Source of the DNA: Hephaestia mangrovi
GTDB taxonomy: Bacteria; Pseudomonadota; Alphaproteobacteria; Sphingomonadales; Sphingomonadaceae
DNA length: 64,000 bases
Assembly (NCBI RefSeq): GCF_019880555.1
Contig: NZ_JAINVU010000001.1
Location: forward strand, 434,001-498,000
Reading direction: 5' to 3'
Both the position numbers and the translations under genes were made by a program. Positions 42,903 to 50,453 of the stretch are shown in pieces. Every line of letters begins with the position of its first letter. Position 1 is the stretch's first letter. A model generated the notes under the pieces. That model made no database searches. It saw only the letters and a program-made list of their open reading frames with translations, and was not told the origin of the DNA.

Positions 42903-42930
42903 ACCGTCGCCGGCGAACTCGTTTCAGGGT
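42903..42930 (-). repeat. Degenerate arm of the palindromic element
   Basis: Read on the minus strand: ACCCTGAAACGAGTTCGCCGG then CGAC. Its right half is replaced by GTTCGCCGG, the same change as in the copy at 56074, so these copies share a subtype. It lies beside the class II aldolase stop. Confidence 0.5.
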
Positions 42931-42936
42931 TAGGCC

Positions 42937-43698
42937 CTAATTCCGCCAGCTGGTATCGATCTTGTCGACGAGGCGGACCATCGCGTCGAAATCGGCCTTG
43001 CCGGCGCCGCCGGGGATCTGGACCTTGGAGAGGTCGCGCTGGTGGACCGCGATTACCTCGGGAGACACCTCGATCGGGGCGCCCATCGAGGCAGTGGCGA
43101 TCTGAATCTCGCAGGCGCGCTGCAGCGACCAATGCTTGATGAACGCCTCTGGCAGGGTGCGGCCCATCACCAGGATGCCGTGGTTCTTGAGGAACATCAC
43201 CCGCTTGTCGCCGAGATTCTTCACCAACCGCTCGCCCTCTTCCGAGCGGACGGTGACGCCCTCGAAATCATGATAGGCGATCTGGCCGATGAAATTGCAG
43301 GCGTAGAAATTGGTGGGCTTGAGGCCGCCCTCGACCGACGACACCGCCATGCCCGCCGTGGTGTGGGTGTGCATGATGCAGTGCGCATCGGGCAGGTGGC
43401 GGTGGAACACGGCGTGCTGGGTGAAGCCGGCGAGGTTCACCGGATAGGGCGAATCGTCGAGCTTGTTGCCGTCGATATCGATCTTGACGAGGTTCGAGGC
43501 GGTGACTTCCGAAAAGTGTAGCCCGAACGGATTGATCAGGAACGCGCCATCCTCGCCGGGGATTTTCAGCGTGATGTGGTTGTAGATCATCTCCGACCAG
43601 CCGAGCATGTCAAACACGCGGTAGCAGGCGGCGAGTTGCTGGCGCGCCTCCCATTCGGCGTCGCTGATCTGCGGCTTGTCTAGCGCGGCGGTGGCCAT
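42937..43698 (-). CDS. Class II aldolase/adducin-family protein
   Basis: This 253-residue protein has the family's zinc-binding pattern: HRHLPDAHCIMHTHTTAG (about residues 98-115) and a later His. The start ARQQLAACYRVFDMLGWSEMIYNHITLK is typical of the adducin-like branch. FLKNHGILVMG is also conserved. Members act as sugar-phosphate aldolases or as proteins without known substrate. It lies upstream of nothing coupled on its strand; substrate unknown. Confidence 0.87.
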   Translation of the reverse strand: MATAALDKPQISDAEWEARQQLAACYRVFDMLGWSEMIYNHITLKIPGEDGAFLINPFGLHFSEVTASNLVKIDIDGNKLDDSPYPVNLAGFTQHAVFHRHLPDAHCIMHTHTTAGMAVSSVEGGLKPTNFYACNFIGQIAYHDFEGVTVRSEEGERLVKNLGDKRVMFLKNHGILVMGRTLPEAFIKHWSLQRACEIQIATASMGAPIEVSPEVIAVHQRDLSKVQIPGGAGKADFDAMVRLVDKIDTSWRN

Positions 43699-43767
43699 CG
43701 GGGCTCTCCTGGGTTGTCGTTTGCAACCCTTATCGCACGGCCCGGCGGGCGCGACAACGGCGGCGCG

Positions 43768-44787
43768 TCAGGTCTTGTCGAACGCGGCATAGCGCGGCGC
43801 CGGCGCGGGTTGGACGACGCCGTCGCGATCGACGAATGCGCCGCGGGCGAGATTGTGCGGATCGGCGGGCGCTTCTTCCCAATCGAGCACGGGGGCGACG
43901 CAGGCGTCGTGGCCGGCGAAGGCGGCGCACCAGGCATCGCGGGTCCGCTCCCTGAAGCGCTCGGCGAGCGCGGCCTTGAGCGCGGGCCAGCGCGCGGCAT
44001 CGAATTGCGCGTCCCACTCGGGGCCGTCGAGCGCCATCACCCGGCGCAGCGCGGCGTAGAATTGCGGCTCGATCGCGCCGACCGCGACATATTTGCCGTC
44101 GGCGCATTCATAGGTGTCGTAGAAATGGGCGCCGCCGTCGAGCAGGTTGGTGCCGCGCGGGCCGGGCCAGCGGCCGGCGGCGCGGAAACCCCACATCATG
44201 CTCATCAACAGCGCCGAGCCCTCGGTCATCGCGGCATCGACGACGAGGCCCTCGCCGGTTTTCTGCGCGTGGAGGATCGCGGCGAGCATCCCGAAGGCGA
44301 GCATCATCGCACCGCCGCCGAAATCGCCGGCGAGGTTGATCGGCGGCACCGGCCTGCCGCCGGCCGGGCCGAGCGCGTGGAGCGTGCCCGAGACGGCGAT
44401 ATAGTCGATGTCGTGGCCGGGATCTTGCGCGCGCGGGCCGGTTTGCCCCCAGCCGGTCATGCGGCCGTAGACGAGACGGGGGTTGTCGGCGTGGAGCACG
44501 TCCGGGCCGAGGCCGAGCCGCTCCATCACGCCGGGGCGGAAGCCTTCGATCAGGCCGTCGGCATCGGCGGCGAGGCGGCGAACCTCGGCGACGGCATCGG
44601 GCGATTTGAGATCGAGCGCGATTGCCGTGCGGCCGCGCAGCAGCGGATCGCGAGGGTCGCCGGGCTTGTCCGGGTGCTCGATGCGGATCACCTCGGCGCC
44701 GTGATCGGCGAGCATCATGCCGCAGAATGGCCCCGGCCCGATCCCGGCGATCTCGATGATGCGAAGGCCGGACAGGGGGGTGAGCAT
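43768..44787 (-). CDS. CaiB/BaiF-type CoA-transferase or alpha-methylacyl-CoA racemase
   Basis: This 339-residue protein starts [34 protein letters not shown], the AMACR/CaiB family hallmark. Motifs [15 protein letters not shown] and [11 protein letters not shown] follow, with the likely catalytic Asp in [11 protein letters not shown]. The racemase branch fits because it lacks a two-substrate CoA acceptor signature, but this is uncertain. ATG at 44787 lies 10 bp after the ubiG stop, so the two genes are likely cotranscribed. Confidence 0.85.
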   Translation of the reverse strand: MLTPLSGLRIIEIAGIGPGPFCGMMLADHGAEVIRIEHPDKPGDPRDPLLRGRTAIALDLKSPDAVAEVRRLAADADGLIEGFRPGVMERLGLGPDVLHADNPRLVYGRMTGWGQTGPRAQDPGHDIDYIAVSGTLHALGPAGGRPVPPINLAGDFGGGAMMLAFGMLAAILHAQKTGEGLVVDAAMTEGSALLMSMMWGFRAAGRWPGPRGTNLLDGGAHFYDTYECADGKYVAVGAIEPQFYAALRRVMALDGPEWDAQFDAARWPALKAALAERFRERTRDAWCAAFAGHDACVAPVLDWEEAPADPHNLARGAFVDRDGVVQPAPAPRYAAFDKT

Positions 44788-44797
44788 GGTGCGCTCC

Positions 44798-45526
44798 TCA
44801 GCGGCGACGGGCGGTGATGAAATAATCGAGCTTGAGATCGTCCGAAACGACGAAACCGCGCGCGGGCGAAAAAGCGAGCCCGCGCGTGTCGACCATTTCG
44901 AGGCCGGCGTCGGCGACCAGCGCGGCAAGTTCGTCGGGGGTGAGGAACTTGTCCCAATCATGCGTGCCGCGCGGGATGCGGCCGGTGCCCTCGGCGAACA
45001 GGATCAGCGCGAGGCGTGATTGCGGGGTGCGGTTGGGGGTCGAGAGGATCATCAGCCCGTCCTCGGCGAGCGCGGCGGCGAGGCCATGGATGAAGGCGGC
45101 GGGATCGGCGACATGCTCGACGACCTCGAGCGAGGTGACGAGATCGAAGCGGGCGGGGCCAAGCGCCGCGAGTTCGCCGGCGCGATAATCGATCGCGAGG
45201 CCCGATTGCGCGGCATGCGCGCGCGCTGCGGCAATATTCTCCGGCGCGGCGTCGATCCCGGTAACGGTGGCGCCGAGGCGAGCGAGCGGTTCGCATAGCA
45301 GGCCGGCGCCGCAGCCGACGTCGAGCGCGGATCGGCCGGCGAGTGGGGAGAAGCCAGCGGCGTCACCGTGCCAATGCGCATCGACCTGTTCGCGGATATA
45401 GCCCAATCGCGCCGGGTTGAGCTTGTGCAGCATCGCCGACGAGCCCTTCGGATCCCACCAATCAGCGGCCATCGCGCCGAAATGCGCAGCCTCGGCGGGG
45501 TCGATCGTGGCGGTGGTGACGGTCAT
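44798..45526 (-). CDS. ubiG: Ubiquinone biosynthesis O-methyltransferase UbiG
   Basis: This 242-residue SAM-dependent methyltransferase acts at the two O-methylation steps of ubiquinone synthesis. The start [29 protein letters not shown] is diagnostic. Motif I is [16 protein letters not shown] near residue 66; later motifs are [11 protein letters not shown] and [16 protein letters not shown] precedes the ATG at 45526. It is divergent from lysC, an arrangement common in alphaproteobacteria. The gene-free stretch between them (45527-45857) holds one palindromic element. Confidence 0.95.
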   Translation of the reverse strand: MTVTTATIDPAEAAHFGAMAADWWDPKGSSAMLHKLNPARLGYIREQVDAHWHGDAAGFSPLAGRSALDVGCGAGLLCEPLARLGATVTGIDAAPENIAAARAHAAQSGLAIDYRAGELAALGPARFDLVTSLEVVEHVADPAAFIHGLAAALAEDGLMILSTPNRTPQSRLALILFAEGTGRIPRGTHDWDKFLTPDELAALVADAGLEMVDTRGLAFSPARGFVVSDDLKLDYFITARRR

Positions 45527-45638
45527 CGGCGGTCCTTGTGGCGGTGCGCGAGGTGAGTGCAGTCGCGGGTGATGCCGCAGAGTGACCGGCAGGCCAAGCC
45601 CCAACGGCATAACCCGCTCTCCGGTTCAGGGCGTCATC

Positions 45639-45696
45639 AGCGGCGCGAGAGACGTTGGGTTGCGCCACGGATGCTGAACCGGGTTCAGCATGGCGG
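45639..45696 (+). repeat. Spacer plus right arm of the palindromic element
   Basis: The right arm at 45665-45696 (CCACGGATGCTGAACC then GGTTCAGCATGGCGG) pairs ATGCTGAA/TTCAGCAT. The upstream 25 bp resemble the spacer of other copies (gcgcgagagacgttgggttgcg). The left arm is missing. The remainder of 45527-45857 shows no gene; lysC control signals must lie in it but none is clear. Confidence 0.6.
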
Positions 45697-45857
45697 ATCG
45701 CACGCTGCTTCGCCTGGCAGTTTTGGCGCGCCGCGCAATAAACCTCGAATTTGGATGCCCCAAGACGACATGATCGGTGCGTCGCTTGCCTTTGTGGAGA
45801 AGCGTTTCTATCAGGCGCGCCGGTCCCTTTCCTCGATCACAGGATATTCCTTCCCCG

Positions 45858-47108
45858 ATGGCCCGTATCGTGATGAAGTTCGGCGGCACCTCGATGGCGG
45901 GGATGGAGCGCATTCGCAGCGTCGCGCAGCGTGTGAAGCGCGAGGCCGAGGCGGGCAACGAGGTCGCGGTGGTCGTTTCGGCGATGGCCGGCGAGACCGA
46001 CCGGCTGGTCAATTTCTGTCGCGAGGCGAGCTCGCTCTACGATCGGCACGAATATGACGTGGTGGTGTCGGCGGGCGAGCAGGTGACGAGCGGCCTGCTG
46101 GCGATCGCGCTGCAGGCGATCGGCGTCCGGGCGCGTAGCTGGATGGGCTGGCAATTGCCGATCCGCACCTCCGACGGGCACGGATCGGCACGGATCGAGG
46201 CGATCGACACGACCGCGCTCAACGCCGCACTGGCGAGCGGCGAGGTGGCGGTGATCCCCGGCTTCCAGGGGGTCGCGACCGGCGAACGCGTGACGACGCT
46301 CGGCCGCGGCGGATCGGATACCAGCGCAGTAGCGATGGCGGCGGCGATGAAGGCCGATCGCTGCGATATCTATACCGACGTGGACGGGGTCTACACCACC
46401 GATCCGCGGATCGTGCCCAGGGCGCGCAAGTTGAAGCGCGTGACCTATGAGGAGATGCTCGAGCTCGCCAGCGTCGGCGCCAAGGTGTTGCAGACGCGCT
46501 CGGTCGGGCTGGCGATGAAGGAACAGGTTCGCGTTCAGGTGCTGTCGTCGTTTCTCGACGAGGACGGGGGCTCGGAGCCCGGCACGCTGATCGTCGGCGA
46601 GGAGGAAATTGACGACATGGAACGGCAACTGATCACCGGCATCGCCCATGACAAGAACGAGGCGAAGATCACGCTGACCGCGGTCGCCGACCGGCCCGGA
46701 TCGGTCGCGGCGATCTTCTCGCCGCTCGCGGACGCGAACATCAACGTCGACATGATCGTCCAGAATATCGCGCATACCGGCGAATCGACCGACGTGACGT
46801 TCACCGTGCCCAAGGCCGATCTGGCGCGATCGATCGAGGTGCTGAACGGCGCCAGGGACAAGATCGGCTTCACCGAGATGAAGCACGATACGCGCGTGTC
46901 CAAGATCTCGGTGGTCGGCGTGGGAATGCGCAGCCATGCGGGCGTCGCGGCGACGATGTTCGCAACGCTGGGCGAGCGCGGCATCAATATCCAGGCGATC
47001 ACCACTAGCGAGATCAAGGTCTCGGTGCTGATCGAGGAAGATTATACCGAGCTGGCGGTGCGCGTGCTGCATACCGCCTACGGGCTCGATGCCGAGGACG
47101 CCGCCTGA
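45858..47108 (+). CDS. lysC: Aspartate kinase
   Basis: This 416-residue enzyme phosphorylates aspartate, the entry step to lysine, methionine, threonine and diaminopimelate. VMKFGGTSMAGMERI at the start carries the Lys-Phe-Gly-Gly kinase motif; GRGGSDTSAVAMAAAMKAD near 150 and DVDGVYTTDPRIVP near 175 follow. The C-terminal 150 residues hold two ACT domains (GSVAAIFSPLADANINVDMI, GVAATMFATLGERGINIQAI), implying feedback control. The ATG at 45858 gives a normal length; an upstream in-frame start adds 27 unlike residues. Confidence 0.97.
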   Translation: MARIVMKFGGTSMAGMERIRSVAQRVKREAEAGNEVAVVVSAMAGETDRLVNFCREASSLYDRHEYDVVVSAGEQVTSGLLAIALQAIGVRARSWMGWQLPIRTSDGHGSARIEAIDTTALNAALASGEVAVIPGFQGVATGERVTTLGRGGSDTSAVAMAAAMKADRCDIYTDVDGVYTTDPRIVPRARKLKRVTYEEMLELASVGAKVLQTRSVGLAMKEQVRVQVLSSFLDEDGGSEPGTLIVGEEEIDDMERQLITGIAHDKNEAKITLTAVADRPGSVAAIFSPLADANINVDMIVQNIAHTGESTDVTFTVPKADLARSIEVLNGARDKIGFTEMKHDTRVSKISVVGVGMRSHAGVAATMFATLGERGINIQAITTSEIKVSVLIEEDYTELAVRVLHTAYGLDAEDAA

Positions 47109-47116
47109 CGGGCGGT

Positions 47117-47536
47117 TCAGGCTTCGCCGATGATGTGCGCCGCCACCTGCCGACGGTGGGGGATGCGGCGGTGCTCGAACAGATAGATGCCCTGCCAGGT
47201 GCCGAGCGCCATCCGCCCGCCGGCGACCGGGATCGAGAGATTGGTCGCCGTCAACGCTGATCGCAGGTGCGCGGGCATGTCGTCCGGGCCCTCATCGTCA
47301 TGTTCATAGGCCCCGCTTTCGGGCGCGATGCGGGCGAAATAGCGTTCGATGTCGCGGCGCGCGGCGGGGGCGGCATTCTCCTGGATCAGCAGCGACGCCG
47401 AGGTGTGGCGCACGAACAGCGTGATGAGGCCGGTTGCGATGCCGCTGGCCGCGACGAAGCGGGCGACGCGATCGGTGAACTCGATCAGCCCCTGGCCCTG
47501 GGTGGCGATCTCGATCGTGTTGCTGGCCTGGTTCAT
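47117..47536 (-). CDS. YjbQ/UPF0047-family protein
   Basis: This 139-residue protein matches the YjbQ family: LITLFVRHTSASLLIQENAAP near residue 40, EHDDEGPDDMPAHLRSAL near 77 and GTWQGIYLFEHRR near 112. His residues in these motifs bind metal in solved family structures. Some members show weak thiamine-phosphate synthase activity, but the true role is unsettled. It converges with lysC, 8 bp apart. Confidence 0.85.
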   Translation of the reverse strand: MNQASNTIEIATQGQGLIEFTDRVARFVAASGIATGLITLFVRHTSASLLIQENAAPAARRDIERYFARIAPESGAYEHDDEGPDDMPAHLRSALTATNLSIPVAGGRMALGTWQGIYLFEHRRIPHRRQVAAHIIGEA

Positions 47537-47619
47537 CTCGTTCCTCCGGTGCGCGGGCTTGCCCCGGCTTTGCCGCAGAGGCTACATCGAATGCAAATGG
47601 GGTGTGGCGCGTGAGATCG

Positions 47620-48201
47620 ATGGCGAAGAGGGACGGGCGCGGCTGGCTGGCCCTGCCGCTCGCCGCGTGCCTCGCGGCGTGCGGATCGGGCGTGCATTAT
47701 CGGCCGGTGAGCGATACGCCGGTGCAGATCGGGCGGCCCTATACGGTGCGCGGCGTGACTTATGTGCCGGCGGCCGATCCGACCTACGACATGCTCGGCT
47801 ATGCCAGCTGGTATGGCAATGAATCGGGCTCGCAGGTGGCCAATGGCGAGCGTTTCCGGCCCGATGCGATCACCGCCGCCAACACCACGCTGCCGCTGCC
47901 AAGCTATGTCGAGGTGACCGATCTGGACAGCGGACACCGGATCATCGTGCGGGTGAACGACCGGGGGCCGTTCGCAAAGGGACGGATCATCGATCTGAGC
48001 CGCGGCGCGGCGGAGGAACTCGGCACGAAGGCCAAGGGGATCGCGCGCGTGCGGGTCCGCGTCGTCCAGCCGGCGGAGAAGGACAGGAAGCTGCTGCGCG
48101 AGGGCAAGCCGGCGCGGCGGCTGCCCGACGAGAAGCCGGCGATCCTCGCCAATCTGCGCGAGCAATTCGCGATGGGTATGGGGTCGCAGGGATCGCGGTA
48201 A
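47620..48201 (+). CDS. rlpA: RlpA-like septal ring lytic transglycosylase
   Basis: This 193-residue lipoprotein has signal LPLAACLAACGSG. The double-psi beta-barrel domain spans about residues 60-165: GYASWYGNESGSQVANGERF, AANTTLPLPSYVEV and VRVNDRGPFAKGRIIDLSRGAA, with the catalytic Glu and Asp positions present. It would trim glycan strands lacking stem peptides. There is no SPOR domain at the C-terminus, unlike many RlpA. GTG codons at 47611 and 47602 are alternative starts. Confidence 0.85.
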   Translation: MAKRDGRGWLALPLAACLAACGSGVHYRPVSDTPVQIGRPYTVRGVTYVPAADPTYDMLGYASWYGNESGSQVANGERFRPDAITAANTTLPLPSYVEVTDLDSGHRIIVRVNDRGPFAKGRIIDLSRGAAEELGTKAKGIARVRVRVVQPAEKDRKLLREGKPARRLPDEKPAILANLREQFAMGMGSQGSR

Positions 48202-48212
48202 ACGCATAAATT

Positions 48213-48293
48213 CGCCATTGCGAGCTGGCTAAGCAATCCAGAACCGCGACAGCGACATTAGATTACCGTGGGCCTGCGGCCCTCGCAATGACG
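48213..48293 (+). repeat. CATTGCGAG-type inverted repeat
   Basis: CGCCATTGCGAG at the left and CTCGCAATGACG at the right form inverted ends about 80 bp apart, enclosing GCAATCCAG. This is a second, unrelated intergenic repeat type known in outline from many alphaproteobacteria. It lies between rlpA and the next gene. Confidence 0.6.
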
Positions 48294-48336
48294 AGGCGCG
48301 CTTGCGCCATCGCGCGGGTTGAGGTTAACGGACCCG

Positions 48337-49368
48337 ATGAACCAGATCAGCAACAGCGGCGCCGAGCGCCTTCAGCGGCGCATGGCGCGGGGTGCGGCGT
48401 TCCTCGGCAGCGAGATCGCGGTGATGGGCGGGGCGATGTCCTGGGTGTCCGAACGCAACCTCGTCGCGGCGATCTCTAATGCCGGCGGGTTCGGGGTGAT
48501 CGCTTGCGGGGCGATGACCCCCGAGCTGCTGGATGCCGAGATTGCCGGCACCAAGGCGCTGACGTCGAAGCCGTTCGGCGTCAACCTGATTACCATGCAC
48601 CCGCAATTGTTCGATCTGATTGCGGTGTGCGCGAAACATGAGGTCGGGCATGTCGTGCTGGCGGGCGGGCTGCCGCCGGCGGGATCGCTCGATGCGATCA
48701 AGGGCAATGGCGCCAGGCTGATCTGCTTCGCGCCGGCGCTGGCGCTGGCCAAGAAGCTGATCCGATCGGGGGTCGATGCGCTGGTGGTCGAGGGTATGGA
48801 GGCCGGCGGACATATCGGCCCCGTCTCGACCAGCGTGCTGGCGCAGGAGATTCTGCCCGAGGTCGCCGAGCAAGTGCCGGTGTTCGTCGCCGGCGGGATC
48901 GGGCGCGGCGCGGCGATCGCGGGGTATCTCGACATGGGCGCGGCGGGCGTGCAGCTCGGCACGCGCTTCGTCTGCGCGACCGAATCGATCGCGCACGCGA
49001 ATTTCAAGAAGGCGTTCATCCGTGCCTCGGCGCGCGATGCGATCGCCAGCGTACAGATCGACCCGCGGCTGCCAGTGATCCCGGTGCGCGCGCTCAAGAA
49101 TGCCGGCGGCGAGCTGTTCACCGCCAAGCAGCGCGAGGTGGCGCAAGCGCTCGACGAGGGCAAGGTCGAGATGGCCGAGGCGCAATTGCAGATCGAGCAT
49201 TACTGGGCCGGCGCGCTGCGCCGTGCGGTGATCGACGGCGATGTCGAGCATGGATCGGTGATGGCGGGCCAATCGGTCGGCATGGTGACGAAGGAGGAGC
49301 CGGTCGCGGCGATCCTCGCCCAGTTGATGGACGAAGCGGCGCACGCGCTGGAGAAAAGAGTGGCCTGA
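48337..49368 (+). CDS. Nitronate monooxygenase/enoyl reductase-like flavoprotein
   Basis: This 343-residue TIM-barrel FMN protein belongs to the NMO/FabK-like group. ISNAGGFGVIACGAMTPE near residue 45 and GVNLITMHP near 80 occur early; VEGMEAGGHIGP near 152 provides the GGHxG flavin site. FVAGGIGRGAAIAGYLDMGAAGVQLGTRFV near 190 is the FMN phosphate site. The substrate could be nitronates or 2-enoyl compounds; cannot be told. The Met at 48337 was chosen over an upstream in-frame start. Confidence 0.88.
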   Translation: MNQISNSGAERLQRRMARGAAFLGSEIAVMGGAMSWVSERNLVAAISNAGGFGVIACGAMTPELLDAEIAGTKALTSKPFGVNLITMHPQLFDLIAVCAKHEVGHVVLAGGLPPAGSLDAIKGNGARLICFAPALALAKKLIRSGVDALVVEGMEAGGHIGPVSTSVLAQEILPEVAEQVPVFVAGGIGRGAAIAGYLDMGAAGVQLGTRFVCATESIAHANFKKAFIRASARDAIASVQIDPRLPVIPVRALKNAGGELFTAKQREVAQALDEGKVEMAEAQLQIEHYWAGALRRAVIDGDVEHGSVMAGQSVGMVTKEEPVAAILAQLMDEAAHALEKRVA

Positions 49369-49450
49369 GGTGCGGATCGCCAAGGTCGTCGCGATGCACG
49401 CGGCGAGACGCTGTGTTAGTCACCTGACTCTGAAGTTTCCCGCATAAGTT

Positions 49451-49549
49451 CGTCATGCTGAACTTGTTTCAGCATCCATGGTGCGACCTTGAACATCTCG
49501 CGCGGCGCCCATGTTGGTCCATGGACCCTGAAACAAGTTCAGGGTGACG
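49451..49549 (+). repeat. Complete 98-bp palindromic element
   Basis: The left arm at 49451-49481 pairs ATGCTGAA/TTCAGCAT and the right arm at 49518-49549 pairs ACCCTGAA/TTCAGGGT, with a 36-nt spacer. It is the main content of 49369-49658, which holds no gene I can see. Confidence 0.75.
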
Positions 49550-49658
49550 ACTTCTCATGAGGCGAACTTCGATGCTGCGGACCCCAACCTTGGCTAACGC
49601 CTCGTTAACCATTTGCGCCGATCATCCGCGTTGCCGGGGGGAGACGAGGAGGTTTGGC

Positions 49659-50393
49659 ATGGCGATCGATCGCAAGGTGCTCGCTGGTTTGGCAATCGGG
49701 CTGATCGCACTCAACGGCTGCGCGGCGCGGCATGGGGAGGTGGCGTCGGTGCCGGCGCCGGTGCAGGCGCCGCTCGCGCCGATGCCGCAGCCCCCGGCCG
49801 GGGCCTATGCCGGGATGACGGTGCCGGCGCGGCTGGCCGACGGCAGCTATGCCACGCCGAACAACGGCCTCGATGCCGGGTCGACGGTATGGCATGTACG
49901 TGTCGCGCTCAATGTCGCAGCACTTGGCTGTCGCGGCGCCGAGGGGCAGGCGATCACCGCCGGCTACAATGCCATGCTGAGCCGCGACAAGGCCGAGCTC
50001 GCGCGCGCCAACGCGGCGACGATCAAGGCCAAGGGCGGGCAGGCGCGCTACGACGCGGCCATGACCCGGCTCTACAATTATTTCGCGCAGCCCGGCGCGC
50101 AGCAGGCGTTCTGCGCGGCGGCCGCCAGGGTTACGAGCGAGCTGGCCGGTTTCGGGGCACTGGGCAGCGCGGCGCCGGCGGCGCTGGCCGAGCTCGACCG
50201 GCCGTTTACCGATTTCTATCGCGCCTATGACGCCTATCGCGTCGAGCTTGCGCAATGGCAGGCCGATCGTCTGCAGCGCGCCACCCGGCCGCTCGACGAA
50301 ACACCGCGGATCGCCTTTGCGGCAGCAGCGCCGGTCGGGGCCGGCAATGTACCGCATCTGAAGGTCGATCCGGCGATTTTTCGCATGCCGTAG
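49659..50393 (+). CDS. Putative lipoprotein of unknown function
   Basis: This 244-residue protein has signal LAIGLIALNGCAA (lipobox Cys near residue 20), then a Pro-rich stretch (PAPVQAPLAPMPQPPAG). The remainder is Ala-rich and helical with three Cys, including VAALGCRGAEGQAITAGYNAML and AQQAFCAAAARV. RBS GAGGAGG fixes the ATG at 49659. No family is recognised. It precedes ptsP on the same strand by about 60 bp. Confidence 0.7.
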   Translation: MAIDRKVLAGLAIGLIALNGCAARHGEVASVPAPVQAPLAPMPQPPAGAYAGMTVPARLADGSYATPNNGLDAGSTVWHVRVALNVAALGCRGAEGQAITAGYNAMLSRDKAELARANAATIKAKGGQARYDAAMTRLYNYFAQPGAQQAFCAAAARVTSELAGFGALGSAAPAALAELDRPFTDFYRAYDAYRVELAQWQADRLQRATRPLDETPRIAFAAAAPVGAGNVPHLKVDPAIFRMP

Positions 50394-50453
50394 GAAGGCT
50401 TGAACCGCCGATCAAGATTGGCGCAGCTTCGCGCAATCTGGTAGCGACGGATC

